Assembly (NCBI GenBank): GCA_905221605.1
Contig: CAJNDS010002239.1
Location: 157,501 to 221,500, forward strand
Direction of reading: 5' to 3'
DNA from: Symbiodinium natans
Lineage: Eukaryota > Sar > Dinophyceae > Suessiales > Symbiodiniaceae
Length of the DNA: 64,000 bases
The notes beneath the pieces were generated by a model that was not told the DNA's origin, did not search any database, and saw only the letters and a list, made by a program, of their open reading frames with translations. Below, in pieces: positions 31,994 through 42,390 of the stretch; the first letter of the stretch is position 1, and every line of letters starts with the position of its first letter. Both the position numbers and the translations under genes were made by a program.

Positions 31994-33205
31994 ATGGCCT
32001 CAGCGCCTTTTGCATGTTTAAATTTTGCAGTCCAGTGCTCCCCGGACTACACCGCCCTAATCCCACATTTAAGGCTGCGTCTGCCCACCTTTGAATTTTC
32101 TCAACACAGACTGCGCCGCGGGTACGGGTTGAGCACGGCTGCCTTTAAGAGACAGGGAGGTAGCGCCTTTTCCTTCCTGGGTAAAACGCCCAGCAGATTC
32201 CAGGAACCCCACCTCACCAGTAGATGCATTGGTTGGGATAGGAGTCCTCTTCGTAGATCACAGTTTAGGGGTAAGAAGCGTCACAAACAACCCGCCTGTC
32301 CCCACCTATCTAGGGCACTCCTTTGGCAACTAATAGCAGCAATTACAGTTTTCTACTATACCTGTCCACACCGCCATAACCCCTTAATTGTAGTCCTGGA
32401 TGCCCTGGCCGTTTTCGGAGCCTTTTCCACCATGGCACGCTCCGCAACAATGATCTGCCGCTCCGCAAGATCTTGCAGAACAAAAAGAACAGAGAACACA
32501 GCACAGGCTACACCGCCGGGTCAGGGATTTCTTAGGTTGGGGTATACCATTGACTATCTAGGCGTACTCCAAAGAACACTTAACCGTCTGATGCATACCC
32601 TCAATGGTAACACCGCAACTAGAGTAGAGATCTCCCTCAATGATCTCATACCTCCCAACCCCACTCCCCTGCCTGGGCTGAAACTTTCAAGAGCGTTTCT
32701 CTTAGCACATCGGCAGCCCAAATCCCCTATCCCAGAGGAGCTCCCCACCCTAAACCCCCGAGCTACACCGCCACGAACAGGGCGAAGAACCTGTTTCAGA
32801 AATCAAGAGGGACTCAAGATTTCCTTCTCCAAAAAGGTTACCAAGCCAAAACGCCGTTTTGTTCAAAACAAGACGGGCTGTCACCCGCTTGGTTCCCCTA
32901 CCCTCCACCCCACCCACACCCAGCCTTACCCTGAAGGGGTCGGGCAGAAAGTTTTCAAGGGCACTGGGAATTCAATGAATTTAAAGAATACTTTCATTCT
33001 TGCTAGTAAGCCTACACCGCCTCAACGAGGCTTGCCGGGTGCCACTCCGGTGGTTAACGAAGAGTGTTTGTCCCCACCCCTTCCCGCCAAAGCTCTTTTA
33101 GGTCGGGGACCCGGGCTCGCTGTCTACGTAGACGATATTATCGTCAGTGGCGGGGGTCCTTTAGGGCTAACATATTGCCAGGGAACACGGGAAACAACCT
33201 GGTAA
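31994..33205 (+). CDS. LINE ORF1 extension / ORFX
   Basis: A 403-codon frame in the same phase as ORF1, separated from it only by the TGA at 31967-31969 with no other stop between. It is basic, and contains in-frame ATPP tags, LNRLMHTLNGN (~32577) and a YVDDIIVSGG segment near its end that resembles an RT catalytic box without the rest of RT. It overlaps ORF2 by 142 nt in another frame. It could be made by readthrough, by its own start, or ORF1 may carry a single nonsense change. No domain recognised. Confidence 0.5.
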   Translation: MASAPFACLNFAVQCSPDYTALIPHLRLRLPTFEFSQHRLRRGYGLSTAAFKRQGGSAFSFLGKTPSRFQEPHLTSRCIGWDRSPLRRSQFRGKKRHKQPACPHLSRALLWQLIAAITVFYYTCPHRHNPLIVVLDALAVFGAFSTMARSATMICRSARSCRTKRTENTAQATPPGQGFLRLGYTIDYLGVLQRTLNRLMHTLNGNTATRVEISLNDLIPPNPTPLPGLKLSRAFLLAHRQPKSPIPEELPTLNPRATPPRTGRRTCFRNQEGLKISFSKKVTKPKRRFVQNKTGCHPLGSPTLHPTHTQPYPEGVGQKVFKGTGNSMNLKNTFILASKPTPPQRGLPGATPVVNEECLSPPLPAKALLGRGPGLAVYVDDIIVSGGGPLGLTYCQGTRETTW

Positions 33206-36200
33206 AGGGAAGGGTTCCCTTGAAAGCAGATCATGGGAAAGACAGGAAGACAACCAATGCCGGAAATTTTCGTAGGCTAGTTCTTCGACAATCGGCAACT
33301 GGAGTCAGGAAGGGAAAGACCACAAAGCTAATGGCTACACCGCCCGTAGCTTATGGTTCTTCTCTTCGAATAGGCACACAAAATGTTCAGGGAATGGCTG
33401 AACTCTTTAAGCATCAAGAGGTCCTCGCTCTCATGCATACAAAGCACCTCGATGTTTTGATGTTAACGGAAACCCACTCTAAGTCATACTACTCATTCCA
33501 AAGTCAGGGCTACCTTTTTGTGGTTAATGGCAACAACAAGGATAAATGGTCAGGGGTCACAGCGGCTATATCGCCAAAAATGGTTCCTCATATTAGCAAC
33601 ATCATTCAACACACCTCTCGTATCTTACAAATTATCATCTCATCCAAATCAGGCTCCATTCATATTATTGGGGTATATGCCCCACACGACAAATCGCAGG
33701 AAGAGGAGCGTAAGACCCCATTCTGGAACATGCTGGAAGACATCCTAACAACAATTCCACAGCCTGAGCCGGTTTACGTGGTAGGAGACTACAACGTCAG
33801 GTTACAAGGTAGGTTTTCTGCTGAGCAGGATTTTTTGGGGCCTCATATCTACGGTAAGGGCAAACTCGCTGCCAACACTAAAACGCACTCCAACCGCACA
33901 TTCTACACTTCTTTGTTAAAATCCCTCGGATTTGCAGACGCTTTATCCTTTAAACAGTCCAACCTGACCAAGCATGTCACTTACAGGGATAAATTCTCAC
34001 CTCCAGACAACTGGGACCAGTTCATTCTCGACCCCCTAATTCTTCTACAAAAGTGGGATCGTTTTGCCACGCTCCCCTTGCCAGAGTCGGATCAGCTTTC
34101 GCTGGTTTCGGAGATTCGAGCGTTCCTGGGTTTAGATACCCTCCCTCCCAATAAACTGGCTACACCGCACATAGACCCTGTTCGCTTTCAAAGCTTGGAC
34201 AGACTGATTACCCCTAGGAAATGGCTCCCCACGATCCGAACAGTAAAAGCTGTACATAATACAGGTTTTCCAAGTGATCATTACCTACTTCTTACAGAGC
34301 TCAGCGTCCGGCTAGGGGCACGTAGGCAGAGGCAACCCAGACCCCCCCCCCTGGAGTACAACGCCACCAGACAACAGCGCGAGAAGTTCAACAAAGAATT
34401 TAGGAACGCACTATATCTAGAGGATACCGAGGCTACACCGCCAAAACCTGCGCCTCCATTAGAAGTTTATACCGATAGTTCAGGCTCGAGAGGTAAATGC
34501 ACCAGTACAACGCCAGCCGGTTGGGGTTTCGTTACGGTAGTAAATGGAGTCCCCACGCACAAAGCCAGGGGACCGGTAATTACGGGTACCTCGCCTTTTT
34601 CACTAGGAGCAGTGGTAGGTAGTAACAACACCGGAGAATTGTCCGCATGGATGGAAGCAGCGTTGTATTTACTGTCGATGGACCCCATCCCTCCCACCGT
34701 TACATTCTGCTTCGACAGTAAGTGGGTGGAAGGCATGGTTACAGGAGCATTTCGCCCGACTAGGCACAAAGCCATGGTCTACTCCGCCAAGCGTATTTAT
34801 TCCCTACTCAAGGCCAGAACAACAATCAAATGGACCTGGGTTAAAGGCCACTCAGGACAAGAATACAATGACATGGCGGATGCACTTGCAGGACAAGCAA
34901 AACGAGATGGTGTACGGATAGGTGGCCGTTCTGAACAACACTTCTACCTCACCCCTACTAACCTCCCTTTGGCGGACGCACAAGCCCCCCTCCCCGTCAT
35001 CAAAAACGCGCCGGACCGCATCTCACAGGCCCTATTGACGGCGGCAGAGAATACATTCGCTAAACTGCCGGTCAAACCCAGGACGTGCTGGATTACTCCA
35101 ACACTTGCAGCGGACATCGAAGCAGTAAAACAGCGCAGATTACATGGAGACCCTCAGGCCACTCAGGAATACAAAAGGCTCAAAACGCAAGCCCGCAAAG
35201 TAAAACGCCAATGGCTCAGGGATCAGGTCCTGCAATCCCATAATCAGGGGTCGCAAGCGCTTTGGCGGAACCTCCGTAAAATGAAAACGGGATTTAGAGA
35301 ACGAAAATCCAGGCTAAAAAAGGAAGGTCGACCGGTACCATGGGATAAACAGCACGAGGCGTTTGCAGACCACCTCGCCAATGTACAATGGGGTCCCACC
35401 ACGGTCACGGCAGAAGAAAGAGAACTATTACGGGAGTCACCCTCTTTATACGCGCCCTCGGCTACACCGCCCCCACCCTTCACCCTGATAGAACTTTCCG
35501 ACGTTATCAAGCAATTACGAAAGGCTAAAGCGCCTGGTCCAGATAACATTCACAATGAGCTGGTGCTACTTCTGGACTACATCGGGGAACAACAGCTATT
35601 GGAAATGTTCAATGAATGTTTCAGTAGCGCAACAGTTCCCCAAGAGTGGAAAGAGGCTCTTATCGTTAGTATTTATAAAGGTAAAGGTTCGGATTCTGAC
35701 CCTGCTAATTATAGGCCAATTTCCTTGCTAAATACTTTCTATAAGATCTACGCGGCATTACTTCAAAAAAGATTGGCTAAAGCGCACGATCATCAGCTTC
35801 GGAGCACGCAATTTGGTTTTAGGGCTAATAGATCCACGCAACAACCACTGTTCGTCCTACGCAGATTGCAAGACCTAGCGCTGAAAACAGGCTCTCCCTT
35901 TCAGCTACTATTCCTAGATTGGAGAATGGCGTTCGACAAAGTTGATCATGATTCTATGATCATAGCACTGGAGCGCCTTGGAGTACACCGCCAATATGTC
36001 GACATTATTAGAGATCTTTACACCAACCAGACATTCTATACGCGAGGACCCTTCGGGGACACCGCCAAGGCTACACCGCACACCGGTGTTAGGCAAGGTT
36101 GCCCCCTAAGCCCGTATTTATTTATCATGGTTATGACAGTGCTTTTCTCTGATGTAGACCGCAGGCTCCGTATACATGGCACCCCCACTAACTCTTGGTC

Positions 36201-37125
36201 GGTAGGCAAACCAGTATACGGTCTAGAATACGCTGATGACACGCTTCTCATTTCGGTTACAAAGCCACAAATGAACGACATACTTAAAGCAATTGAGGTA
36301 GAAGCCACCCTATACGGGATGCTTCTGAACAAAGAAAAAACAGTCTCTCTGGAGTACAACGCCGACGCCCCCCAGGTCCTATACTTTGCCGATGGCTCCC
36401 CGGTTCCCATAACCACCGACACTAAATATTTAGGCTCTCAGGTCACATGGGACAAGGCCACTAAGCATGCCATAGAAGCTCGTAAAGCCAAGGCGCACAT
36501 TTCCTACATCAAACTCCAACATTTCTGGAGGTCACGCATCAATTCTAGAACTAAAACTAGAATCTTCCATGCCATAGTCTTGCCTACATTACTGTACGGA
36601 TTGGATACGCTTACTCTGGAAATTAAGCACCTAAAGACCATAGATGCATGGTACCACAAATATCTTCGGAGAGCACTAGGAGTCAAGGACTCATATTATT
36701 CTCACATCTCGAATCGAAGGGTATGGACACTAGCGGGCCGCCCCACGTTACCATCCCAAATTTTGACCTCTGCTCAGTTAAAGCAATTGGCAAACAGCTT
36801 GGCTACACCGCCCAACAATCCGGTGCACCACGTAGTATACTCTCCGGGTTGTAAAGATAGGATCAAATTCACGAAGTCTTCACACAGAGGACATCCTCAA
36901 AGATATTGGCTGGAACTCAATACCGAGTATGCATTACCGGTGCTTAAAGAATACATACGGCTAAACCGCATAAACACGGAGGAGCAGAGGCAAGACTTCT
37001 TAGGCCTCAAACACCTCCTTAATAGGGACCCCCTCTTCCTGTCTTTCCTGGAATCTGCGCCGACGCGCTGCCCCCACTTGTTCAAAAGACACGCCAAAGC
37101 ACTTGCATGCGCATGGCTGCCATAA
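33064..37125 (+). CDS. LINE ORF2: endonuclease-RNase H-reverse transcriptase
   Basis: A frame of 1353 codons; it opens without ATG (GTG at 33064) and its first ATG is at 33331. Domains in order: an apurinic-type endonuclease (residues ~95-420: TQNVQG, LTETH, VYAPHD, VVGDYN, final PSDH); a type I RNase H (~465-620: YTDSSG, NTGELSAWMEA, CFDSKW, VKGHSG...NDMADA, all catalytic positions present); and a LINE reverse transcriptase (~800-1100: KAPGPDNIHN, IYKGKGS, NYRPISL, LFLDWRMAFDKV, GVRQGCPLSP, YADDT). The C-terminal 250 residues lack a CCHC knuckle. It nicks target DNA and copies the element RNA in place. RNase H before RT is unusual. All three enzymes look intact. Confidence 0.9.
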   Translation: MFVPTPSRQSSFRSGTRARCLRRRYYRQWRGSFRANILPGNTGNNLVKGRVPLKADHGKDRKTTNAGNFRRLVLRQSATGVRKGKTTKLMATPPVAYGSSLRIGTQNVQGMAELFKHQEVLALMHTKHLDVLMLTETHSKSYYSFQSQGYLFVVNGNNKDKWSGVTAAISPKMVPHISNIIQHTSRILQIIISSKSGSIHIIGVYAPHDKSQEEERKTPFWNMLEDILTTIPQPEPVYVVGDYNVRLQGRFSAEQDFLGPHIYGKGKLAANTKTHSNRTFYTSLLKSLGFADALSFKQSNLTKHVTYRDKFSPPDNWDQFILDPLILLQKWDRFATLPLPESDQLSLVSEIRAFLGLDTLPPNKLATPHIDPVRFQSLDRLITPRKWLPTIRTVKAVHNTGFPSDHYLLLTELSVRLGARRQRQPRPPPLEYNATRQQREKFNKEFRNALYLEDTEATPPKPAPPLEVYTDSSGSRGKCTSTTPAGWGFVTVVNGVPTHKARGPVITGTSPFSLGAVVGSNNTGELSAWMEAALYLLSMDPIPPTVTFCFDSKWVEGMVTGAFRPTRHKAMVYSAKRIYSLLKARTTIKWTWVKGHSGQEYNDMADALAGQAKRDGVRIGGRSEQHFYLTPTNLPLADAQAPLPVIKNAPDRISQALLTAAENTFAKLPVKPRTCWITPTLAADIEAVKQRRLHGDPQATQEYKRLKTQARKVKRQWLRDQVLQSHNQGSQALWRNLRKMKTGFRERKSRLKKEGRPVPWDKQHEAFADHLANVQWGPTTVTAEERELLRESPSLYAPSATPPPPFTLIELSDVIKQLRKAKAPGPDNIHNELVLLLDYIGEQQLLEMFNECFSSATVPQEWKEALIVSIYKGKGSDSDPANYRPISLLNTFYKIYAALLQKRLAKAHDHQLRSTQFGFRANRSTQQPLFVLRRLQDLALKTGSPFQLLFLDWRMAFDKVDHDSMIIALERLGVHRQYVDIIRDLYTNQTFYTRGPFGDTAKATPHTGVRQGCPLSPYLFIMVMTVLFSDVDRRLRIHGTPTNSWSVGKPVYGLEYADDTLLISVTKPQMNDILKAIEVEATLYGMLLNKEKTVSLEYNADAPQVLYFADGSPVPITTDTKYLGSQVTWDKATKHAIEARKAKAHISYIKLQHFWRSRINSRTKTRIFHAIVLPTLLYGLDTLTLEIKHLKTIDAWYHKYLRRALGVKDSYYSHISNRRVWTLAGRPTLPSQILTSAQLKQLANSLATPPNNPVHHVVYSPGCKDRIKFTKSSHRGHPQRYWLELNTEYALPVLKEYIRLNRINTEEQRQDFLGLKHLLNRDPLFLSFLESAPTRCPHLFKRHAKALACAWLP
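34440..34915 (+). other. RNase H domain inside ORF2
   Basis: YTDSSG, the Glu in NTGELSAW, the Asp in CFDSKW and the His/Asp of KGHSG...NDMAD give a complete D-E-D-D set. It begins directly after an ATPP tag (34431). It would remove RNA from the cDNA hybrid. It lies between endonuclease and RT, whereas RNase H-bearing LINE clades known to me place it after RT. Confidence 0.85.
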
Positions 37126-37131
37126 AAAAAA

Positions 37132-37143
37132 AACTCCCAAACA
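37132..37143 (+). repeat. LINE target-site duplication, right
   Basis: AACTCCCAAACA, identical to 30173-30184, immediately after the A-tail. Confirms target-primed insertion and marks the 3' end. Confidence 0.85.
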
Positions 37144-37146
37144 GAA

Positions 37147-37255
37147 ATGTCGGCTCAACCAAAGTCGAGGCTCGAGGAGTTGGCGTCTGAGGCGCAGCAG
37201 ACGCTCCTTCGGTTGCCGAGTCGGAGGCCCCAGAGGATTTTGCGGCGGAAGAGAG
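37147..37255 (+). other. Candidate first or internal micro-exon
   Basis: Directly beyond the LINE target duplication. Opens with ATG and reads MSAQPKSRLEELASEAQQTL, then Arg-rich to GAGAG|GTTTCG. If real, the LINE landed just upstream of, or within, a host gene. Confidence 0.42.
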
Positions 37256-37409
37256 GTTTCGGGTCTCTGGTTTCGGATGTGGGGTTTAGGAAACCCCCCA
37301 CCCGAAACCCGCTAGGGTTCGGGGTTTAAGGTTTCGGGTTTAGAGTTCAGGGGTTTAGGGTTTCGATTCTCGGGCTCAGGATTTGGATTTTGTAGACTTT
37401 GGGGTGCAG

Positions 37410-37520
37410 CCTCTCGAAAGAAGTCTCAGTCTGTCCCCGAGGCTTCTCCGGCTCCGACATTCTCAAACAAATCTGGGCTGCCTTGGAGATCACCAGAACA
37501 GTGCAGCACCCAGACTCGGG
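37410..37520 (+). other. Candidate micro-exon
   Basis: Follows GGGTGCAG|C and reads KKSQSVPEASPAPTFSNKSG plus about 15 further residues before a G-rich repeat edge. Polar, low-complexity-linker composition. Unrecognised; may continue the gene begun at 37147. Confidence 0.4.
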
Positions 37521-37687
37521 GGGTTTCGGAGTGCAAAGTTTAGGGGCTTAAAAGGGTTTATAAGTGTTGAGGAGTGGTTCTCGTAGGGTGATGGATTCGG
37601 TTTTTCAAAACCCCAATGGGGGGAGGGGAGCTGACATCGAAACGTTGGACCCACTTGGACCCATCTTCGTTTGGCATTCTTGCGCAG

Positions 37688-37742
37688 GCTGGCCGAGGCA
37701 GCAGCGGCACCGGAAGGAGTTCTGGCTGTCCATCTGGGGTTC
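37688..37742 (+). other. Candidate micro-exon
   Basis: Follows CATTCTTGCGCAG|G and reads LAEAAAAPEGVLAVHLGF. Short. The same region is open on the minus strand. Confidence 0.28.
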
Positions 37743-38904
37743 AGGGTTGAGCCGTAAAGGTCCCGAAGCCATCGAGAAGAGGGCTCAATGCTATACTTAA
37801 GAAACCCAAAACAAGCTGTGACCCGCAAACCCCACATGCCAAGTCCTTTGCCGCTCTTTAGGGGGCTCTACCTCCATGAAGATTAGGGTTTGGGATTTGC
37901 TTCGAGCCTGGGCGGCCAATCGCGAAACCCATCCGCAGGGGTACAGGAAAGCAGCCAGGGGCGAAGGGGAGGGGTACAAGGTCGGACTGGGATGATGCCA
38001 GGGCCGTTCCAATTCTCATGAGGCGGCCGATCTCTTCCCTTCAAATGCAGGGATGTCTGTACTTCTCAACTTCCCGACATACCCCTTCTAATTCCCCTAA
38101 GCCCTAGAACCCGGCAAAATGATGTTTCGGTTCCCTTTGCCGGAGACCCTAACGTCTGGGCAGGTAGGTTCCAAGGCTCTTCAGTGACGGTGGTTCCCCG
38201 TGTCTATGGGGCTAGACCCCAAAACCCCAAACCCTAAATCCCTGAACCACCCCAAAGACCTGAATTCTTGCAAAGCCCTCCAAGCCCCAAAAACCCTAAC
38301 ACCCCGAATCCTGAACCCCAAAAACCCTCTAACCCTCAAACCCTAAACCCTTAACCCCAAACCCCAAAACCCCTCACAAGCGCCACGAACGCGAAGGACC
38401 TCCGCGCCATTTGCGGTCTGCGAGGGGTCCCCGGAATTCCGCAGCGTGTCCGAAGGTGTGGAAGGCCGCGTCGGGATTCCCAAACCCCCATGTTTGGTTT
38501 AGGGTTTAGGGTTTAGGGTTTAGGGTTTAGGGTTTAGGGTTTAGGGTTTAGGGTTTAGGGTTTAGGGTTTAGGGTTTAGGGTTTAGGGTTTAGGGCTTAG
38601 GGCTTAGGGCTTAGGGCTTAGGGTTTAGGGTTTAGGGTTTAGGGTTTAGGGTAGCATATTCAGGCCCTAAACCCTAAACCCGAAAGCTTAAAACCCTCGA
38701 AGCCTTAAACCTAAGGCCCTAGCACCCAGGCACCCTGAAGCCTTCCTTAAGCTCTGAAGCCCTAAGGGTGGTGCTTTAGGGTTCAGGGTTTAGGGTTTAG
38801 GGTTCAGGGTTTAGGGTTTAGGGTTTAGGGTTTAGGGTTTCAGAGGCTGAATATGAGGAGGGCCCCAGGTTCAAGGCATACGGGTTTAGGGTTAATTAGT
38901 AGGG

Positions 38905-39245
38905 TTTCGGGTTTAGGGCTTGTAGGGTTTGTAGGGTTTGTAGGGTTTGTAGGGTTTGTAGGGTTTGTAGGGTTTGTAGGGTTTGTAGGGTTTGTAGGGT
39001 TTGTAGGGTTTGTAGGGTTTGTAGGGTTTGTAGGGTTTGTAGGGTTTGTAGGGTTTGTAGGTTTTGTAGGGTTTGTAGGGTTTGTAGGGTTTGTAGGGTT
39101 TGTAGGGTTTGTAGGGTTTGTAGGGTTTGTAGGGTTTGTAGGGTTTGTAGGGTTTGTAGTGTTTGTAGGGTTTGTAGGGTTTGTAGGGTTTGTAGGGTTT
39201 GTAGGGTTTGTAGGGTTTGTAGGGTTTGTAGGGTTTGTAGGGTTT
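38905..39245. repeat. TTTGTAGGG nonamer array
   Basis: About 340 bp of a nine-base unit, the telomeric heptamer with GT inserted. It is almost perfectly uniform and encodes stop-free Val-Gly-Phe or Asn-Pro-Thr repeats, which are artefacts. A clear case of expansion from a single variant unit. Confidence 0.96.
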
Positions 39246-41745
39246 AGGGTAACTTCACGCCCAAAACGGTCTTGCAACTGTTTTTGACCTTCGCCGTGCC
39301 TGTATGCTCACGAGAATTTGAGGGGGTCCCTCAAAGAATCATGGCTATCTCTCTTTCACTCTCGACCTTTCTTAAGAACATCCAAGTATGATAGATAATG
39401 CAGCATGTATTGTGTAGCATATTTGTTGATTCAAGACATAGTATGACATACGAAGGAGCATCAGAGTTCCCTAGTAAATGTTCCCTGAGAGAACGATCGT
39501 TTACCAAAGGGCTCGGGCTTGAACACTAAACCCTAGACCCTAGACCCTAGACCCTAGACCCTAAACCCTAAACCCTAAACCCTAAACCCTGCACCCTACA
39601 CCCTAAACCCGCCATTTTTGGGGGTGCGTTTTGCAGGCTACGCCTTTCCGAACTCTCGGTGAGACGCCTCCGAACTCTGCGGGTCCGGCTGGGTTGAAAG
39701 GATAGGGTTTAGGGTTTAGGGTTTAGGGTTTAGGGTTTAGGGTTTAGGGTTTAGGGTTTAGGGTTTAGGGTTTAAGGTTTAGGGTTTAGGGTTTAGGGAA
39801 CCCTATAAAACACTCAAGCCCCAAACGATCCGCGATGTGAAAAGTGCAGCACGCGCGCCCTGCAAGAGCTCTTGACTGGACCGCTCTTTTGTCGTCAGAT
39901 ATTTCACCAAGTGCCCACATTCAGGGTTTAGGGTTTAGGGTTTAGGGTTCAGGGTTTAGGGTTTAGGGTTTAGGGTTCAGGGTTTAGGGTTCAGGGTTTA
40001 GGAACCCTTGAGTTTCCGAAATTCGGGGTACCTAATTGGGGGTCTTGATTGTACGGGAATCCTACTAAATGGGGTCTACATGAAGGGACCCTTGGAGTCT
40101 TGCGGCCGCCAGCCCTTCAGAGTTATACTTCATAGGTCGTCGTCTCTTTGTTCTTGTTCTTCTTGTGGACTGCCGGAATAATAGAGTGTTGTTTCCTGGA
40201 GCACAGGAGAGTCGAGTGAGCAGCCGTTTTGCTTTTGATTTGGCAGCGTTTCCTTTGTACATCTCGTAAGAAGCTGGGTAACCTCAACCCCAATCCCCAA
40301 ACCCCCCAAGTAGGAAAGCCCCATACAGGAGCCTGAATAATTCTGGGGTTATTGTAGTATCATTATATAGGGACCAAAGGAATACTATTAGTAACTATTC
40401 CGACCCCTCTATTGGAGACTCTTCGATCCAGTTGGCTCTTGATGCCGCTGTGCTCCGGTGCCGCGGGTGAAGAGCTGGCCAGCGAACCCTACAAACCAAA
40501 CCCGAAAAACACCCCTCACCGCTAAGCATTCCCGAAACCCTAAACCCTAAACCCTGAACCCTGAACCCTAAACCCTAAACCCTAAACCCTAAACCCTAAA
40601 CCCTAAACCCTAAACCCTAAACCCTAAACCCTAAACCCTAAACCCTAAACCCTAAACCCCAAACCCCAACCCCCCAAACCCCAAACCCTAAACCCTAAAC
40701 CCTAAACCCTAAACCCTAAACCTAAACCCTAAACCCTAAACCCTAACCCTAAAAAACCCTAACCCTAAACCACCCTAAACCCTAAACCCTAAACCCAAAC
40801 CCTAAACCCTAAACCCTAAACCCTAAACCCTAAACCCCAAACCCTAAACCCTAAACCCTAAACCCGAAACCCTAAACCCATTTCGGAGACCCCTGGATGC
40901 CCTTCAGCCAGCGGTGCTTTGCTATTGTTAATGAGTACCTGGGCCTGGATGCAGCCTCCACGGCTTGATTGGGGAAATGTTTAGGGTTTAGGGTTTAGGG
41001 TTTAGGGTTTAGGGTTTAGGGTTTAGGGTTTAGGGTTTAAAGTTCAATGGTTCAATCTTCCGCTCCCAAGGTGCAAGCTCCTACTTGGGGTTTTGGTTCT
41101 TTTGGTGTAGGGTTTGGGATGAGGAGTTAGGGGTTCAGGGTTTCAGGGGTTGTTCCTTCACACGGCCTTGCCGGCTCCATCCAGGTCGTCTGTAGGAGAC
41201 GAGCCCAGCCCTCTGACTCCCGACCATGATGGTCATGCGCTGATCGGAAAACTTCTTGCTGTGTGGTGGCAAGGGAAGCTTCCGCATGTTTTTGTATATA
41301 TATATATACATATATACATATATATACATATATATATATGTATATATAATAGCAGTAGAATGAATGCAACGAACGAATATGTATATATATATATACACAT
41401 ATACTTTCATATTAGTATTAGCAAAGATATCAGCATTAAAAAAGCAACTCATGTATGTATGTAGATATAGAATCAACATCAGGTGATGCATAGTCAAAAA
41501 ACACTACACATAAGCATACAAATACCATAACCAACACGTGCCACCCACACACACACACACACACATGTGCATGTGTATATATATATATATATATATACTT
41601 ACATACATACACATTCCAGTAGTTCGACACACCAGCTTCACACCCTCTTCGCCGTAGATCTCCTGACACAAGTGAGCTTTGGGGCCTCGCCAGGACCTGA
41701 AAAGGGTATTCTATTTTTTAAACAGCGGGGTATTACTTACTCCTT

Positions 41746-41852
41746 GTTCCCCCGTATACTAACAGTCCAAAATGGAGATTCTGTAGTACCCCCCCCCCCC
41801 CCCCCCCCGCAGGTATAATCACCATTAAGGGCTGTGCGTATAAGGGGGAACA
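41746..41852. mobile_element. Short inverted-repeat element, copy A
   Basis: The ends are inverted copies: TGTTCCCCCGTATACTAACA at left, and the reverse complement of a matching sequence (TGTTCCCCCTTATACGCACA) at right. Similarity extends about 40 bp inward. A poly-C run sits in the middle. Related to the palindrome at 42391-42473, so this is a small family of MITE-like hairpins. Confidence 0.5.
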
Positions 41853-42390
41853 TCTCAAATGGCTCCGCTAGCAGGCGTAGTGAAAACGACACTTGTCGGC
41901 ACTCCGCTACTCCGCACGAGTCCTCAGCATCTGCAGGGTTTAGGGTTTCGGGTTTGTAGGGGTGTCAAGAACCCAGCACCCAGCGCACCCAGCACCCCCA
42001 GGTCCAGGCTCCTGGTCGCCTGGCGCCTCGAGTTGAGGCTGGGCGTGTGGGGGGGGGAGAGGTGGGGGTTTTCGGGGGGGGAGGGGCGGGAGTTTCGACT
42101 TGAGGGTTTTAGGTTTTCGACTCCAGGATTAAGGATTTAGGGGTTTGAGGGGGTTCGGGTTTACAAGGATTTTGGGGGCTTCGCCCCTCCAACGGTTAGG
42201 CTTCCACCTGAGCAACTCGCCCGACTTGTAAACCTTAAGCCGCAACGACCCCTAAGCCCCAAAATGGCAGGCCCTAAGCCCCAAACGTCAGGCCCTAAAC
42301 CCGAGACCCTTAACCCTAAACCCGAAACGTCAGGCCCTAAAGCCTACCAGACCCTTGACCCTGAACCAGGCCCTACAACCATACACCCCA

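Larger units (their letters stand above)
30185..37131 (+). mobile_element. Full-length LINE retrotransposon
   Basis: A 6.95-kb insertion flanked by an exact 12-bp duplication and ending in a run of ten A that overlaps the last stop codon, so there is almost no 3' UTR. Sense order: ORF1, an in-frame extension after a single TGA, and ORF2 with endonuclease, RNase H and reverse transcriptase. Long intact frames and a perfect duplication argue for recent insertion. The sequence GCTACACCGCC or a close variant recurs at 13 or more sites along the whole element. Confidence 0.9.

Noticed and set aside
38840-39287. Asn-Pro-Thr and Val-Gly-Phe repeat proteins
   Set aside because: Translations of the TTTGTAGGG nonamer in both directions.
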